Assembly (NCBI GenBank): GCA_029207755.1
Contig: JARCOQ010000006.1
Coordinates: 21,364,890 to 21,428,889 of the forward strand
DNA from: Chamaea fasciata
Lineage: Eukaryota > Chordata > Aves > Passeriformes > Sylviidae
Reading direction: 5' to 3'
Length of the DNA: 64,000 nt
Positions 15,466 through 26,719 of this stretch are shown piece after piece (position 1 is the first letter of the stretch; each line of letters starts with the position of its first letter). The position numbers and the translations under genes are program-made. The notes beneath the pieces are model-generated. The model was not told the origin of the DNA. It was given only the letters and a program-made list of their open reading frames with translations, and searched no databases.

Positions 15466-15770
15466 AATCAGTGAATGGCTTTGGACCTTAAAGGTTATCT
15501 AGTTCTATCCCCACTGCCATAGGCAGGGACACCTTCCACAGAACAGGTTGCTCAAAGCCCCATCCAGCCTGGCCTTGAACACTACCAGGGCTGAGGCATC
15601 CACAGCTTCTCTGAGAAAAGTGTTTCAGTTTCATTTCAAAGAGAGCAACAAGCTTGAACAGCCCTTAGCCACCCTCACAGTAATTTATTTTCCTCATATC
15701 TAACTGAAATCTACATTTTTTTCAGTGTAAAGAGATTCTCCCTTGTCCTATCACAGTACTGACAGGGTCA
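15466..15770 (-). mobile_element. CR1 LINE, 3' end fragment
   Basis: Read on the + strand, this is the reverse complement of a CR1 3' end. It opens with an AATCAGTGAATGG version of the CR1 terminus, followed by the segments GGACCTTAAAGGTTATCTAG, GGCAGGGACACCTTCCAC, GGTTGCTCAAAGCCCCATCC and GGCCTTGAACACTACCAGGG, and ends near CCTTGTCCTATCAC. The element therefore lies on the minus strand and is 5' truncated, as is usual for CR1, keeping only about 300 bases of 3' untranslated and terminal coding sequence. No open frame survives. Divergence is moderate, so it is an old and inactive copy. Confidence 0.93.
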
Positions 15771-18700
15771 CTGAGTAAAAGTAAGTAAAAGTAAAAAGTA
15801 AACTAATAAACTGATAAGGTGAAGCAGTAAGAAAGATTCACATGTGGAAAAGTGGAAAGGACATGGTACACAAGACACCAGCAGTGCATCCTGCAGGTCA
15901 GAAGTACACCTAGTAATTTTTGCTGGAGGTCCTGGGAAGGACTCAACACTACTGGCATCTTTTGTTTTGATTGTCCAGAAAGTGAATATTCTATAGCACT
16001 TTTCTTGCAGGCATGTAATATTTGCCTGAAGTCCTGCTAGTAGTGCAGGAGTCCGTAAGTGCAGATCAGATGGCTGTATTCTTCTTATAAAGCATGGAAT
16101 AAAGTCATGGCTTAATAAATGACTGAAAGCTTGAGCCAGGGGAGAAGGACGGATGGGTCAGTTGCTGGATTTATGCATAGCTGGGAGATGCCTAAATGAT
16201 GCAGAATATACTGGGTAAAGGATACCTCTTAACATTCATCCCATGGAAATACATTTAACTTTTATGAAGTAGAGGGTAGGTGATGTAACAGGCACAGTGA
16301 CACCAAGATGCTCCTTCTGCCTGGTTGTAAACTTCCTGTTAAGGGGCACCACTTCCACCCCAGTGCTCCTGACTAAAAAAAAGCAGGTTTAGCTCTTATG
16401 GTTTATTGCCCTGTTTCAGCTACACAAACTATCCACGAGGTTGCCTGACTGGTAACCCATCACTACCCTGGCCACAAAATTTGGATTATCTGAGTGCTGT
16501 TCTTCACATTCTTGTATCTTTTGCTCTCAGTGCCAGTCTTTTCCCAGACAAACAGCCTGTCTCTAAATACTTGTTCATACTGGTCCTGGATTTATGATAT
16601 CCATATCCACACATAGCATTATGATATGGTGTCAGCCATATATGGTATTAATGTTACAGACAAATCGTGCTGTTGGTTTTACAATGCTGTGCTCCCCCCT
16701 CAGGGTTCTCAATGCTTCCCTCCAACAGCCCATGGAATTTAGCTGTTTCTCACGTAATTCCTTTACAGCCTTTGAGATCCACCCACCTTTCCTTGAGTTA
16801 TCTGTAACTTTTGTCAGCAATTTCTCATGTCATATCTAGTAATTTTCCACAGTTAGCCTAACTTCAAGCCAGGGTATAGTTAATGGCCCACTCATTTGCC
16901 TGTGGCTCTAACATTAACTCCAGAGGTCAGGAAGGTACCTTTTCCAGTGGAGAATCACTATCAAAATCTTTTCTCAAATGCAGTACACTAACTAGCCTTT
17001 TTCCTTTAAATGGTGTAAAAGGGAAAGAAGTGGCAGCAGAACTACAGTAACACAGTGACTGTGCTATAACTTCTCAGTAAACAGAAGTTTTGCATGAAGA
17101 CACTTAACCATTAAAGATTCTTCCTCCCCAGCCACGCTTTCAAAACAAAACTATGTGTAATTTTGCTGTCTTCAATCTTTTCTGTTGAGTCGTTTTTTAT
17201 GTGTGGTACTTAAATTTTCTTTGGACCAATTACTGGAGCCAAGTCTCACTGATGGGTAAATGAGCTAATACTGGAGGCTTTTTCTCTTGCGTTTGTTCTC
17301 TTTGTGAACAAAGCAACTTGCCATTTTTTTTTTCAGGTAATGTTATGGATGAGTAATGCACTGATAAAAAATACACTTAGAAAGTATGAGAGGGTAGATA
17401 ATATATTGCAGCTACAGAAAGACATTTTTCAGCAAGACCAAACCTATAGTTCTCATTATTGGGTGGTTATATAGTTAAAAGCTGCAGCACAGGAAGGGCT
17501 TACACTGGATTAAAGATCAAGAGACAAGTGTTGCTGAAGATATTCAGAGTACTTAGAGAAATTCAGACAGTTTCTAATTCAACCTTTTTTCCTTCTTCCT
17601 CTTAAATATTTCCCTAGAAGATCCTCATCCGACAGTAATTAGGCTACTCAGGTTAATTAATCTCAGAAAGTTCAGTAGCATAATCCAGGAGACCATAGAC
17701 GTTGACATAAACTTAATCATCTCCATTGTCAAGTTGCTCTAGCATGACACACAATGAACTGTAAACACTATACACTGAATTATGATTTGTTTCATGATTT
17801 AAATGTATTAATATGTAAATCATGCTTATGAACAGCACTTTATCTTTTAAATATTACTCTGTATAGGGGAAGATTAGATTGCAGTAATCACTTGCATACC
17901 TTTTTGAAGAAAATCTCTACTATTGATGAATTACAGAAAATTTTAAAAATCAGTTTCTTACATACTTCTTTTTTGTTCTTTTCCCCTTTTTCTTTATTTC
18001 TAAGGCAGTTAATATTTTTTTACTATATTGTTCATACTTTTCTGAAGTTCCAGGTTTTTTACTACTTTTTTTCTCCTCACAAGATATAAATGAGTTTATC
18101 TTAAATTAAATATTGACGTGAATGAAATAAGACATTACTGAATTGAATCCAGTGTACTAAGGATAAGGAATTAGAAAATATTGCTGAAATAACTGTTTCC
18201 TGCATCACCTCTGCTACTCTATTTTTGGCTTTGACTGTATTTGTATGCAGTTTATTATATAACATAAAAATCTCTACATTTACAGTATGTATCACAAGAT
18301 GAGACTATTCATCTGGAAGATAAAAGGTGACTGTTGGTCTAGAGAAGCTAGAGTTGACTGCAGTAACTCATCAGCATTGCAAGGAAAAACAATCGCAGAT
18401 ACAAAGAATTATTGCAATGCATGCAGATGATCTTATATGTTGTTTTTTACAGAAATCTGGTAATTTATACAGAGCATTATTGCATAAATTCCCTGATACA
18501 TCATATGAAAAAGTGGCATCGAATTAAAAAAACACAAACTGTACACGTTTGCAAAGAGAACATCAAAATTATAGCAGACTATTAGAAAATAATAACTCAG
18601 ACCTTAATAGCAAAGACCATTTTTGCAATTTTACCGTAATGCCAAAAAAAATTAAAAACATTGACAAAAATTAATTTTTCTTATTATTTTTGAGCATGTC

Positions 18701-19339
18701 TTGTATGTATCAAGATTGTATCAAAACTGAGTGCAGTACTCACTTTGTTTAAAAGAAGACTACTTCACAGTTCATGTTTAGGCTTCTGAATTGAAGATCT
18801 CCCTTTAAAATTATAAACTTCTTTTAATTAGTTTAATACTCTTCAATACTCACTTTCATAAATTTTGTTGAGCAGAAAAGCTATGAAAGATAGAGGCCAG
18901 AACTGGCACAAAGGGTTCAATAAATACACAAATACTGTTGCACCTTAGTGATCTATTTTGCTCAGATTGAGAAAAAACCTGTGGTTCAAAAAAGCTGCTT
19001 TAGACTAACCTAAGAACAACAGTTACTAAAATAATTAGAAAGGGTCAAAAAAAAATTTTTGGTTTTGTTCAAATGAAAAAAGAAAACTATAAAAGGCAGT
19101 CCCTCTGAATTCACATCCTTCAGATGATGCAAAAGAGATGCATCAAGGCAGAACCTCAGACTGTCACAGGTCATGCTCACAATATGAGAAAGCAAATAAT
19201 ACACTGAAGTGTAAATGACTTTTTTATGGTTTCACTACACAGACACTCCACCTAAAACCCCACTGGAAATTTGTGACATGAACTTCCTGTGGTGCAAAAA
19301 CATCCTCCTCCAACTGTGTTCCAAACAAAGACTACTTTG
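15771..19339. other. AT-rich unique sequence, no gene seen
   Basis: Short frames only. A small AAGTAAAAGTAAA-type simple run follows the CR1 at 15778-15805. The region 16.4-16.9 kb is slightly richer in GC but shows no domain. Nothing else can be supported. Confidence 0.5.
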
Positions 19340-19621
19340 GAAACATTTCCCCCACCAGGTTTACGGCTCAGCAGGATGTCCTATGGCATGGAGTATCCCT
19401 TTGGTCAGTTTGGTCCATCTGTCCTGCCTCTTGCCCACCCTCAGGGCTACTGGCTGAGGGGGCAGTGTGAGAAACAGAAGAGGCTTTGACATTGTGTAAG
19501 CACTGCTCACCAACAACTAAAACACTGATGAGTTACCAATATGGTTTTGGTCACAAATTTAGACCATAGAACCATATAGATTGTTATGGACAAAAATAAC
19601 ATCCTAACCATATCTAGTACA
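19340..19621 (-). mobile_element. endogenous retrovirus LTR, 5' part only
   Basis: On the minus strand this begins with TGTACTAG at 19621 and follows the same order as the LTR at 25671-26237: a decayed GAGTTAATTTTCTTC-like block, a block around TCAGTGTTTTAGTTGTTGGT, then a block with AAACTGACCAAAGGGATA and a CCATGCCATAGGACATC segment. It then loses similarity near 19340, just after the place where the TATA-like segment should lie. It is therefore the 5' half (mostly U3) of an LTR; the R and U5 part is missing or too decayed to see. The TG start fits a real LTR edge. The family is an avian ERV LTR common in many birds, probably class III (ERVL-like), which I cannot confirm. No internal retroviral sequence adjoins it. 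Confidence 0.75.
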
Positions 19622-21059
19622 CCAGGATATCCTTTTGTATGGGTACAGCAGAACCTGCTGCCGCTTTTGTGTAACAGAGTGACCACTGATGAGATAAAAC
19701 CAAAACATTCATATTCTGTTTCGAACTGTTAACTACTGATAATTGCAGTAACTGTGGCAGGAAAATGTCACTATTTTAAAAATAAAAATCCCAAGATTAT
19801 TGTACATTGCAGGAGCACAATTTTATGCCTGTAATTCTTCAACAATGAAAAATAAGATTTCTTTTCCTAGTATATTGCATGAAAATTAAATATTTCTGAA
19901 AGAAACAAATTTTTCATAGAACCTCTAATATATCTGATGCATGTTTCAGTAGTAAAGAAAGTGCAAGGTGATTTGAGTTGCAGTAAAAATAAAAATGAAT
20001 TTTCAATAGTCTAATGAGCTGAAGCTTACATTTCAGATGTTAAAAATCACACTCCTTTTGCAGCTGCTGTGCTTTCCTTGTAAAATTAGTGTACTTCTAT
20101 CTGATGAACTTGAAGATTGTATGAGAAAGATAACACTTCAAGAAAATCAATAATTTATATAACTACTAGAAATATGATCTCTCAAATGCTTGCAATAAAA
20201 CCTCATTGGGAGACACTGCTTTCACATTACAAACTTTCAGTTCTAGCTAGTGATACTGAAGTAAAACACTACAGTTGAGAAGATGACATTTTCTGAGATA
20301 GACAGATGTTAAAAACAGTGCAATTAATTCATTTTTATACAAGCTAATTTGTTAAATACATAAGTTAAATGCTTTCCCTGGTAATGTTTGAAACCAGGGG
20401 CAAAGAAACTTTTTAAATTAAAGACGTGATGGCAGTTTGGCCATTTTGAATCTAGATTTACTAAATTGAAAAAACAGAAATCTGGTTAGAAATATTGTCA
20501 TTACTGTGTCTTGTTTAAACACATGTAAACACCTGGGAAGAGCATGTATGCAGTTCAGCCAGTAGAAAATAGAAGACTGGAATACAATTGGGTTTGAATG
20601 TCATTCATCGAAGAGAATTCTAAGCAAATCACACTACATTTTCGTACTGTATTGTCTCTTGATCTTGCTGAGGTGTGTAAGAGACACTATTTCCTTTTTC
20701 TGTAAAATCCTGACAAAACTAGAAAAGACAAAATAAAAAATGAAACTCAGAAAGAGAATAATCATAATAAGAGATTACTAACATGCCAATGTATATGTAT
20801 GGCCCCAGAAAACCTCTCTCAACAAGACTTTTAAAAGGGCTTATGGTTGGTCACATACTCTCAGATGCATGAGAGACATACTGACAAGATATTCTCAAGT
20901 GGTCAAAACAATAAAAACTTTACTTGCAGCCTCAGAAAATCAAAGAACTTTGGCAAAAGGTTTAAAGCAGCATTCAATCAACATAAAATACTTCCCAAAC
21001 TATTAACTTAGCCCATTCAACTCAGCAAATTCTAAGCCCATGCAATTTTAAGTTACTCA
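19622..21059. other. AT-rich unique sequence, no gene seen
   Basis: Frames are short and nothing is recognised. The stretch leads into a purine-rich run (GAAGAAGAAAGAGAAAAAG-like) at 21075-21120 that borders a GC-rich block. Confidence 0.5.
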
Positions 21060-21560
21060 AAAATTCCAAGAGGGAATTAGAAGAAGAAAGAGAAAAAGAC
21101 AGAAAAGATATAGAAAAGAATAAACATTACCACTCCTGGTTCCAGCGGTGCTCAGCTGATGGAAGAGGAGGTAGATCAAGACATATGCTCCCCTTGTTTT
21201 CCACTTTAAACACCCCCTGGCCCTCCTGGGCCCACCCCCTGTGTGAGACTTGCAGTCATCTTGCCCCTTAGGAGCTGGGTTGGGGCTCCAGAGGTGGGGT
21301 GTGAAGCACTGCCTCAGTGTGCTGGTGACAGGCAGCCACTGAGGGCTGGGATACCAGCCCAGAGGAGGGAGGTGTATGGGGCAGTGCTTTTCCTCACCAA
21401 AAGGAAAGCCTGATTTGCCTCTTCCCCCACACACGCAGATGAAGAAATGTTTCGAGCCAGCAATCGCTCCAGTCTCTCACAGTTTAAGACAGATTGCATG
21501 GCACCGCTCAAGAGCAAAAATCATCTGCTTACTGCCAGCAGTAAAGGGATATTTTGAGAT
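21060..21560. other. GC-rich unclassified block, possible old transposable element
   Basis: Between about 21120 and 21400 the base composition changes sharply from AT-rich to GC-rich (for example CACCCCCTGGCCCTCCTGGG). It is bordered on the left by a purine run that reads as a pyrimidine run on the minus strand. A 125-codon frame on the minus strand (21057-21434) has no recognisable domain and ends in a chance leucine/phenylalanine-rich tail, so I do not call it a gene. An LTR or other inserted element is plausible because it sits beside other insertions, but I recognise no family. Confidence 0.35.
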
Positions 21561-21612
21561 GTGTCTTCAAAAATGTCTCCAGGGTGTAGTTATAATCAAT
21601 ATATCAGGATAT

Positions 21613-21731
21613 ACCTATGGCCAAACCGTCCTAAGAACATGCAATTTCATCTGATCTCAGAAGTTTGGCTGGGTTGAGCTGGGTTAGTATGTGGATGGGA
21701 GACTGCCTGGAAATACTGGGTGTTGTAGGTT
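21613..21731 (+). pseudogene. 5S rRNA pseudogene (full length, decayed)
   Basis: The segment aligns without gaps to the whole length of vertebrate 5S rRNA as I recall it, from an ACCTATGGCCA version of the 5' end to a GGGTGTTGTAGGTT version of the 3' end. By hand, about 87 of 119 positions match, and most differences are C-to-T or G-to-A, as expected from CpG decay. The internal polymerase III control region is partly kept. The C-box part TGGATGGGAGACTGCCTG has one difference, while the A-box part is more changed. The terminal stem is weakened, so a working ribosomal RNA is very unlikely. It is a single copy with no tandem 5S array around it, and it runs into CR1 sequence within a few bases of its 3' end, which suggests it was carried in by retrotransposition. 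Confidence 0.9.
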
Positions 21732-21737
21732 ATTTTC

Positions 21738-22118
21738 AACATTATTTCTTGTGGGAGACTTGAACCTGCCACACATCTCCTGGAAACTTGGCACAGCAAA
21801 GAGGAGGCAGTCTAGGAAGTTCTTGGAGTGTGTGCAGGAGAGCTTCTTGTCACACCTGTGAGCAAGCCTACTAGGGAGGGGCTCTGCTAGACCTCCTGTT
21901 TACAGAGAAGGGCTGGTGGGAGATGACGTGGTGGGAGGGTCTCTGGGGTACAGTGAACATGGAATAGAGTTCTCAATATTCAGTGAAACAAGGAGGGGCA
22001 GCAACAAGACTTCTACTTTGGACATCTGAAAGGCAGACTTCAGCCCATCCAGGATGCCTATTCTGAGACTACCTTGGGAATGAGTCCTTAAAAACAGAGA
22101 GGTCCAGGAAGGATGGAC
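21738..22118 (+). mobile_element. CR1 LINE, ORF2 endonuclease C-terminal fragment
   Basis: Read on the + strand, this matches the CR1 ORF2 region that ends the apurinic endonuclease domain. A GTGGGAGACTTGAACCTGCC block encodes the GDxNxP-type motif (here VGDLNLP). It is followed by the blocks AGGAGGCAGTCTAGGAAGTT, GCTCTGCTAGACCTCCTGTT and GAGAAGGGCTGGTGGGAGAT, and ends near GTCCAGGAAGGATGG. Stops and frameshifts interrupt the frame (a TGA follows the LSHL residues), so it is dead. It starts almost directly after the 5S rRNA sequence and stops abruptly near 22118, where sequence of the opposite orientation begins. No CR1 3' end follows it on this strand. Confidence 0.87.
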
Positions 22119-22412
22119 AGCAAAACCATGTGGTGCATCAAGCACTTCCAATTTTGTTTCGTCAGCAGCTTGCTGAGGATGCACTTTCCCCCCATCATCC
22201 AGGTTATAAATAAGGAGGTTAAACAGTACTGGACCCAGTACACTCAGGTACATCACTGGTGACTGGCCTCCAGGTGCCCATTTTTAATCAATTTATCTGT
22301 GAGGGTGTTCTGGGAAAGAGCATCCAAAGCTATAGTCAGAATAAGCAACATCTACTGCTTTGCCCTCATATGCCAAGCCAGCCATCTTGTCAGAGAAGCC
22401 TACATCCTTGCA
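22119..22412 (-). mobile_element. CR1 LINE, reverse-transcriptase fragment
   Basis: On the minus strand the frame reads LGPVLFNLLIYNLDDG and then AADETKL, which is the CR1 reverse-transcriptase segment around the catalytic ADD box. Here the second aspartate has become glutamate. Upstream on that strand (to about 22412) are the RT blocks that on the + strand read ACATCTACTGCTTTGCC and GCCAGCCATCTTGTCAGAGA. The fragment is cut at both ends and abuts the + strand CR1 fragment at about 22119. It could be a separate old insertion or a rearranged part of the same one. Confidence 0.82.
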
Positions 22413-25400
22413 TTCCAATATTTTTTTATTCATTTTATGGTGAACATTCAGGGAATAAGAGGAAGAACTTTGATAAATGGCAGCAGACTTAAAAATATGG
22501 CTACTAATTCATGCATCATATGCTATTTTTTTTCATCTCCTCTCTGAATCTCACATTTTGTGTCTTCAGGTTTCAGAGGCAAATCATAACATCTTGGTGT
22601 CACAACCAAATAAAATACACCAGAGCTAGCAGGTCATGCTGTCTTGGATACAAGTACATGACAAGATAAGTTCATCATCTAAATGTGTGACTCCTTGTGT
22701 ATTTCTGAGCACTTAACAGACCCTCAACCAATCAGCAAACAGAAGTAGGAAGTATTGTCTCAAATATATTCTTGCACTGCCAAGTGTTCTAATAAGAGAT
22801 AGTATTCTCCTACACAAAAATATAGATTGTTAAAAATTATTTTCAAGTTCGTAATATGAAGATGCTGAGTTTAACACATACTTTGATACTTAATTTCTCC
22901 CTGACACATTTGGATATAAAAATATTTTTTGCTTGCTTTCTCATTTTGTGGAAAAGTATGGCACATCAAATTGAAATGGTTTTTTCATAGTTATTTCTTT
23001 TTAAGAAAGGAGACATATTTTTTAAATCACTAAACTCAGAATAGGACTTAACTGCCATTGATAAAACAGAGATTTTTCTGTATATCTTAGTGTTTAATGA
23101 TTAAGTACTTGCTGGTCAGCTGAAACCTAAGATTTTACTAATGTCTTGTTCAGAGCCATGACTGAGGTGGAGACTTTCAGCTTCACAAAGAGTATCCTAA
23201 TCAGTAGCTGTTACATCTATTATAAACTAAGACTTTTCCTTCCTTGCAAGGCCTGTACCCCAGATGGAATCTCAAATAATAGCCATACCACCAATCTGCA
23301 TAAGGTTACAAACAAAGTATGTACAGACAGTACATACAACCTGCTCACATACAAAGTCAACCAGCACTCATAAAAAATGGAAGAACTGCATCAGGAGAGA
23401 CAGTTTTCCATCAAATTCATCTGCATGATGAGAAGTATTTTCAAGTAAGGTGGTGGAAAGGAGTTAAGGAAAGAACACAGACATAAGATAAGCATTTTTC
23501 CCCTGCTCCCTTTTAGAGCTCAACAATCCATTACAGGACAATAATCTGTTTACAATAGGCCAGTACTTAGCTTCTACTCAGCAAGTAGAAATTTCTTACA
23601 ATTTTTTCCTACAAGCTGAAATTTCTTTTAAAATTAACTGTTCTGTAGCAAACTCGAAGAGTGACACCTGTATAACCTGAATAGAAGCGCACTGAAAACG
23701 TGACCCACCGGGGTGAGCAGCGCTCCTCAACCCTCCCAGCACATCTGTGTCTACTTACAAACACATACCTGTGAGAGTGTATATATATGTTTATGTACAT
23801 ACACATTCACCTGTAGCTATTTTAAACCCTGTCCTCATTCATTCATCCTGCTGCATTTTTTTCCCACTTTCTAAAAACATTTCCATCCCTCAATGCCTCT
23901 GTCTAGTAAAACACATGAAGATCCAAGCTTAAATCTGGTACATTTTTGTGTGAGATTATATCTTAAATGAAAAAGACACTTTTCTGTTGGAAATATTAGC
24001 ATGTGGAATTAACACTTAGCAAATATCCAAAAATCAGTATGAACTTTAATATTAACACTTTTTTATTATATTTTATCTTTTTTTGAAGAGTCATTGTAAA
24101 GTCAACAAAGGAAGAACGTAAATTGAATATCTTGCATACTATTATGAAATTGTTCATGTTGATTTATCTGTTCAAACTAGGGCTATTAAAAAAAAAAAAA
24201 ACAACTCCAGCAAACTTCAATATTTTAAAATATAACTGTCAGTCTGGAGTAACTGCAGTTTTATAATGTGCTGCTATATAATGAATTTGTTCCCCTTAGG
24301 TACAATATACCCAAGAGTATTTTTTAGTGCAATAACTGAAGAACATCCCTTCTATTTTGGTATAAAGAAAAGTGAGAATATTGAATCACCAACTAATGAA
24401 AAATTACAGAACCATGCCAGCAATATAATGTATCAGGAGCTAGAAAGCTGTGCTGCAAATTGTGCCAACAGTAGCTTTATAGAAGAAAATTAAGTTCACA
24501 GAATCCATTTGAGGACTTTTAGAGTTGCAAATATTGATTGTTATGCTTTAGATTGTCTCCTTGGTCCTGATTTTTCCTCCAGTGTAAATCAGGAGAACAC
24601 AAATTTAGTTACAGTGAAATAAATCTGAGTGCTAGGACATTATATTCAAGTGCAGAATATCCATAGTATTGCTGTCAAAGTATTTTCCCTCTACTATGAT
24701 TAATTTTTTTTTCCTTAACCATCTTCATAGACCTAATTTCAAATAGAAAATCAGACAAACAAAATGTGTTCATGGTTTTGTCAAGAAAAAAAAGCAAACA
24801 AAAATGACTGAATGGCTGTGATAGAAAAATGTGTGCAGTGTAGAATGCATTCTTTGCTTCTCTGTACTCTGCAGAGAAAATATTCAAAGTTCAAATTATG
24901 TGGTTGCGGTGGTGAGTGCTGGTGTTAGCTTCTGGAACTCTACACCTAGAGTACACAAGGACAATTTGATACCAGGAAAAGCAATCCAGAAAAAGGTGGT
25001 ATTACTCACACTGTGTTTTTTTGACATGAATGAATTCAATTATAAGGACCAGATATTATTGTATAATCCACCTTCTTCAGTCTTCTGCGTTTAGTTCACA
25101 GAGCTTATCAGGTAATTCAAAGGAATAAGTATGGATGAAAAGAATCTGCTTTTCCTTCATTATATAGCTTTTCTGTTACTTCTCAAAATGTGTGGATAGA
25201 AAGTGCTTAGGTTTCAAGACTGTATTTCTCAATACTAATTGTTGCAATGCCACTGTATAGCATTGTACTGGGGCTGTGAAAATTTATTATATAATTCACA
25301 TAAATAATTCACAATATAATTCAGTGGCTGTGAGGATTTATTATAGAAACACACACGTATCTATATGGATATATATTTTCAAGCAATACAGCATCACAAG

Positions 25401-25670
25401 ACACCAGAAACTTAGTAAAAGGTAAAAGCAAAGATTTTTATGGTACTGAATATCTGTATGCAAAATTAAGTAAACAAGCTCCTAAAAAATCACTTTCTAT
25501 CATCTCTAGCCTCCTGTTTGTTCTTAGGGAGTTTAATTCTTCCATGTAGAAAATAAGGATCCTGCAATTAATTTATCCAATTCCTCAATGAGTTTCCTTT
25601 AGTTGACCCTCTGAGACCTGTGGGGTTTTTATGGCAGCTGAATGTAATTTACTGGTTTATCTTCATGCTT
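22413..25670. other. AT-rich unique sequence, no gene seen
   Basis: No frame is convincing as an exon. There is an oligo-A run at about 24188-24200, and a short TATATA/GTACAT-rich patch near 23775-23805. The 23695-23745 patch is briefly CpG-containing (CCACCGGGGTGAGCAGCGC) but too short for an island. Confidence 0.5.
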
Positions 25671-26237
25671 TGGAATCCAAGTTTTACCTGGGAAAGAGTT
25701 AATTTTTTTCCTATTAGCTGGTACAGTGCTGTGGTTTTTTGGGTTTAGCATGAGAATAATGTTGATAACACACTGAGCAGCGCTTTCTTAAGCCAAGGAT
25801 TTCCTAGGTTCCTGTCCTCTTCCAGCCAGGAGGTGCACAAGAAGCCAGGAGGGTCCATGGCCAGGACAGCTCAGCCAAACTGGCCAAAGAGATATTTCAT
25901 ACCATAGAACGTCATGGTCAGTATAGAAACTGGGGAAGAGGCCAGGAGCCACCAATCCCTGCTCAGGGACAGGCATCAGTCAGCATGTGCTGAGCAACTG
26001 AATTGTGTGTCACTTTTTTTGTGTTTTATTCCTCTCTTTCCTTTCCATTATCAATACAATTAGTAGTAGTAGTGTATTTTAGTCATGCTTTATTTTGGTG
26101 TAATTAATCAACTGTTCTTATCTCAACCCACGAAGTTTACCTTTTCTTTCTGATTCTCCTCCTCTCAGGGGAGGAAAGTGGGCAGTGGGGGAGGGGTTGC
26201 ATGGTGCTTAGTGCCCAGCTGGGGTTAAACCACAACA
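25671..26237 (+). mobile_element. solo LTR of an avian endogenous retrovirus
   Basis: The segment carries the ordered blocks of a widespread avian LTR: GAGTTAATTTTTTTCCTATT, GAGAATAATGTTGATAACAC, GGAGGTGCACAAGAAGCCAG, CCAAACTGGCCAAAGAGATA, a GTATAGAAACTGGGG version of the TATA segment, CTTATCTCAACCCACGAAG, and an end at GGGGTTAAACCACAACA. The start is decayed (TGGAATCCAAGTTTTACC), while the CA end is kept. At about 567 bases it is close to full length. No gag, pol or second LTR in the same orientation flanks it, so it is a solo LTR left by recombination. The TATA box and the polyadenylation region are mutated. A class III (ERVL-like) origin is my guess. Confidence 0.85.
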
Positions 26238-26649
26238 CGACTGTATCAGATTTTTTGTGCTTCTAAAGAGGCCTTCTTGCCCCCAGTATTTTGCCACCTG
26301 CTGGAAGCTGATACTAGCATTGTATGTTGTTTTCACCCACACTCCTTAGTGAATTAGAAATCATTCACAACCTACGAAGGTTGCTGCTACCACAAGACCC
26401 AAAGCTGTGATACTTAGGAAAAGCCTATGTTGTTGAAAAGTTCTTCACTATGGTCTTTCTGAAGACATATATGTTCCCTAAGAAAGATCTTTCAGAATTC
26501 TGTTTCTCTAGAAGATAACTTCTTGTATAAAAGGTGTTAAAATATGCCAAACTAGGTGTTATATGTACATTGACTAAATTGCTGAATATTGAGATATTAC
26601 AATGCAATCTTTTTCCACCTACTATTATGAGTTGTTTTTGTGAGGAAGG
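26238..26649. other. unique sequence
   Basis: No gene or known repeat seen. Confidence 0.5.
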
Positions 26650-26719
26650 TTGTGGGGTTTTTGGGTTTTTTGTTTTGTTTTTTTGGGGGTTTTTTTGTTT
26701 GTTTTTGTTTTTTTTTTAG
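26650..26719. repeat. G/T-rich low-complexity tract
   Basis: Runs of T with G3-G5 interruptions (GGGGTTTTTGGG and TTTTTGGGGGTTTTTTTG types). It has the same composition class as the tracts at 51.64, 52.3 and 63.04 kb. Confidence 0.9.

Noticed and set aside
21613..21731. A functional 5S rRNA gene
   Set aside because: Roughly a quarter of positions differ from the recalled vertebrate sequence, the A-box region and helices are changed, and it is a single copy attached to CR1.
21738..22412. Twin-priming inversion of one CR1
   Set aside because: Twin priming would put the inverted upstream part before the sense downstream part. The observed order is sense upstream part followed by inverted downstream part.
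19340..26237. A provirus between the two LTRs
   Set aside because: The LTRs are in opposite orientation and no gag, pol or env sequence lies between them.
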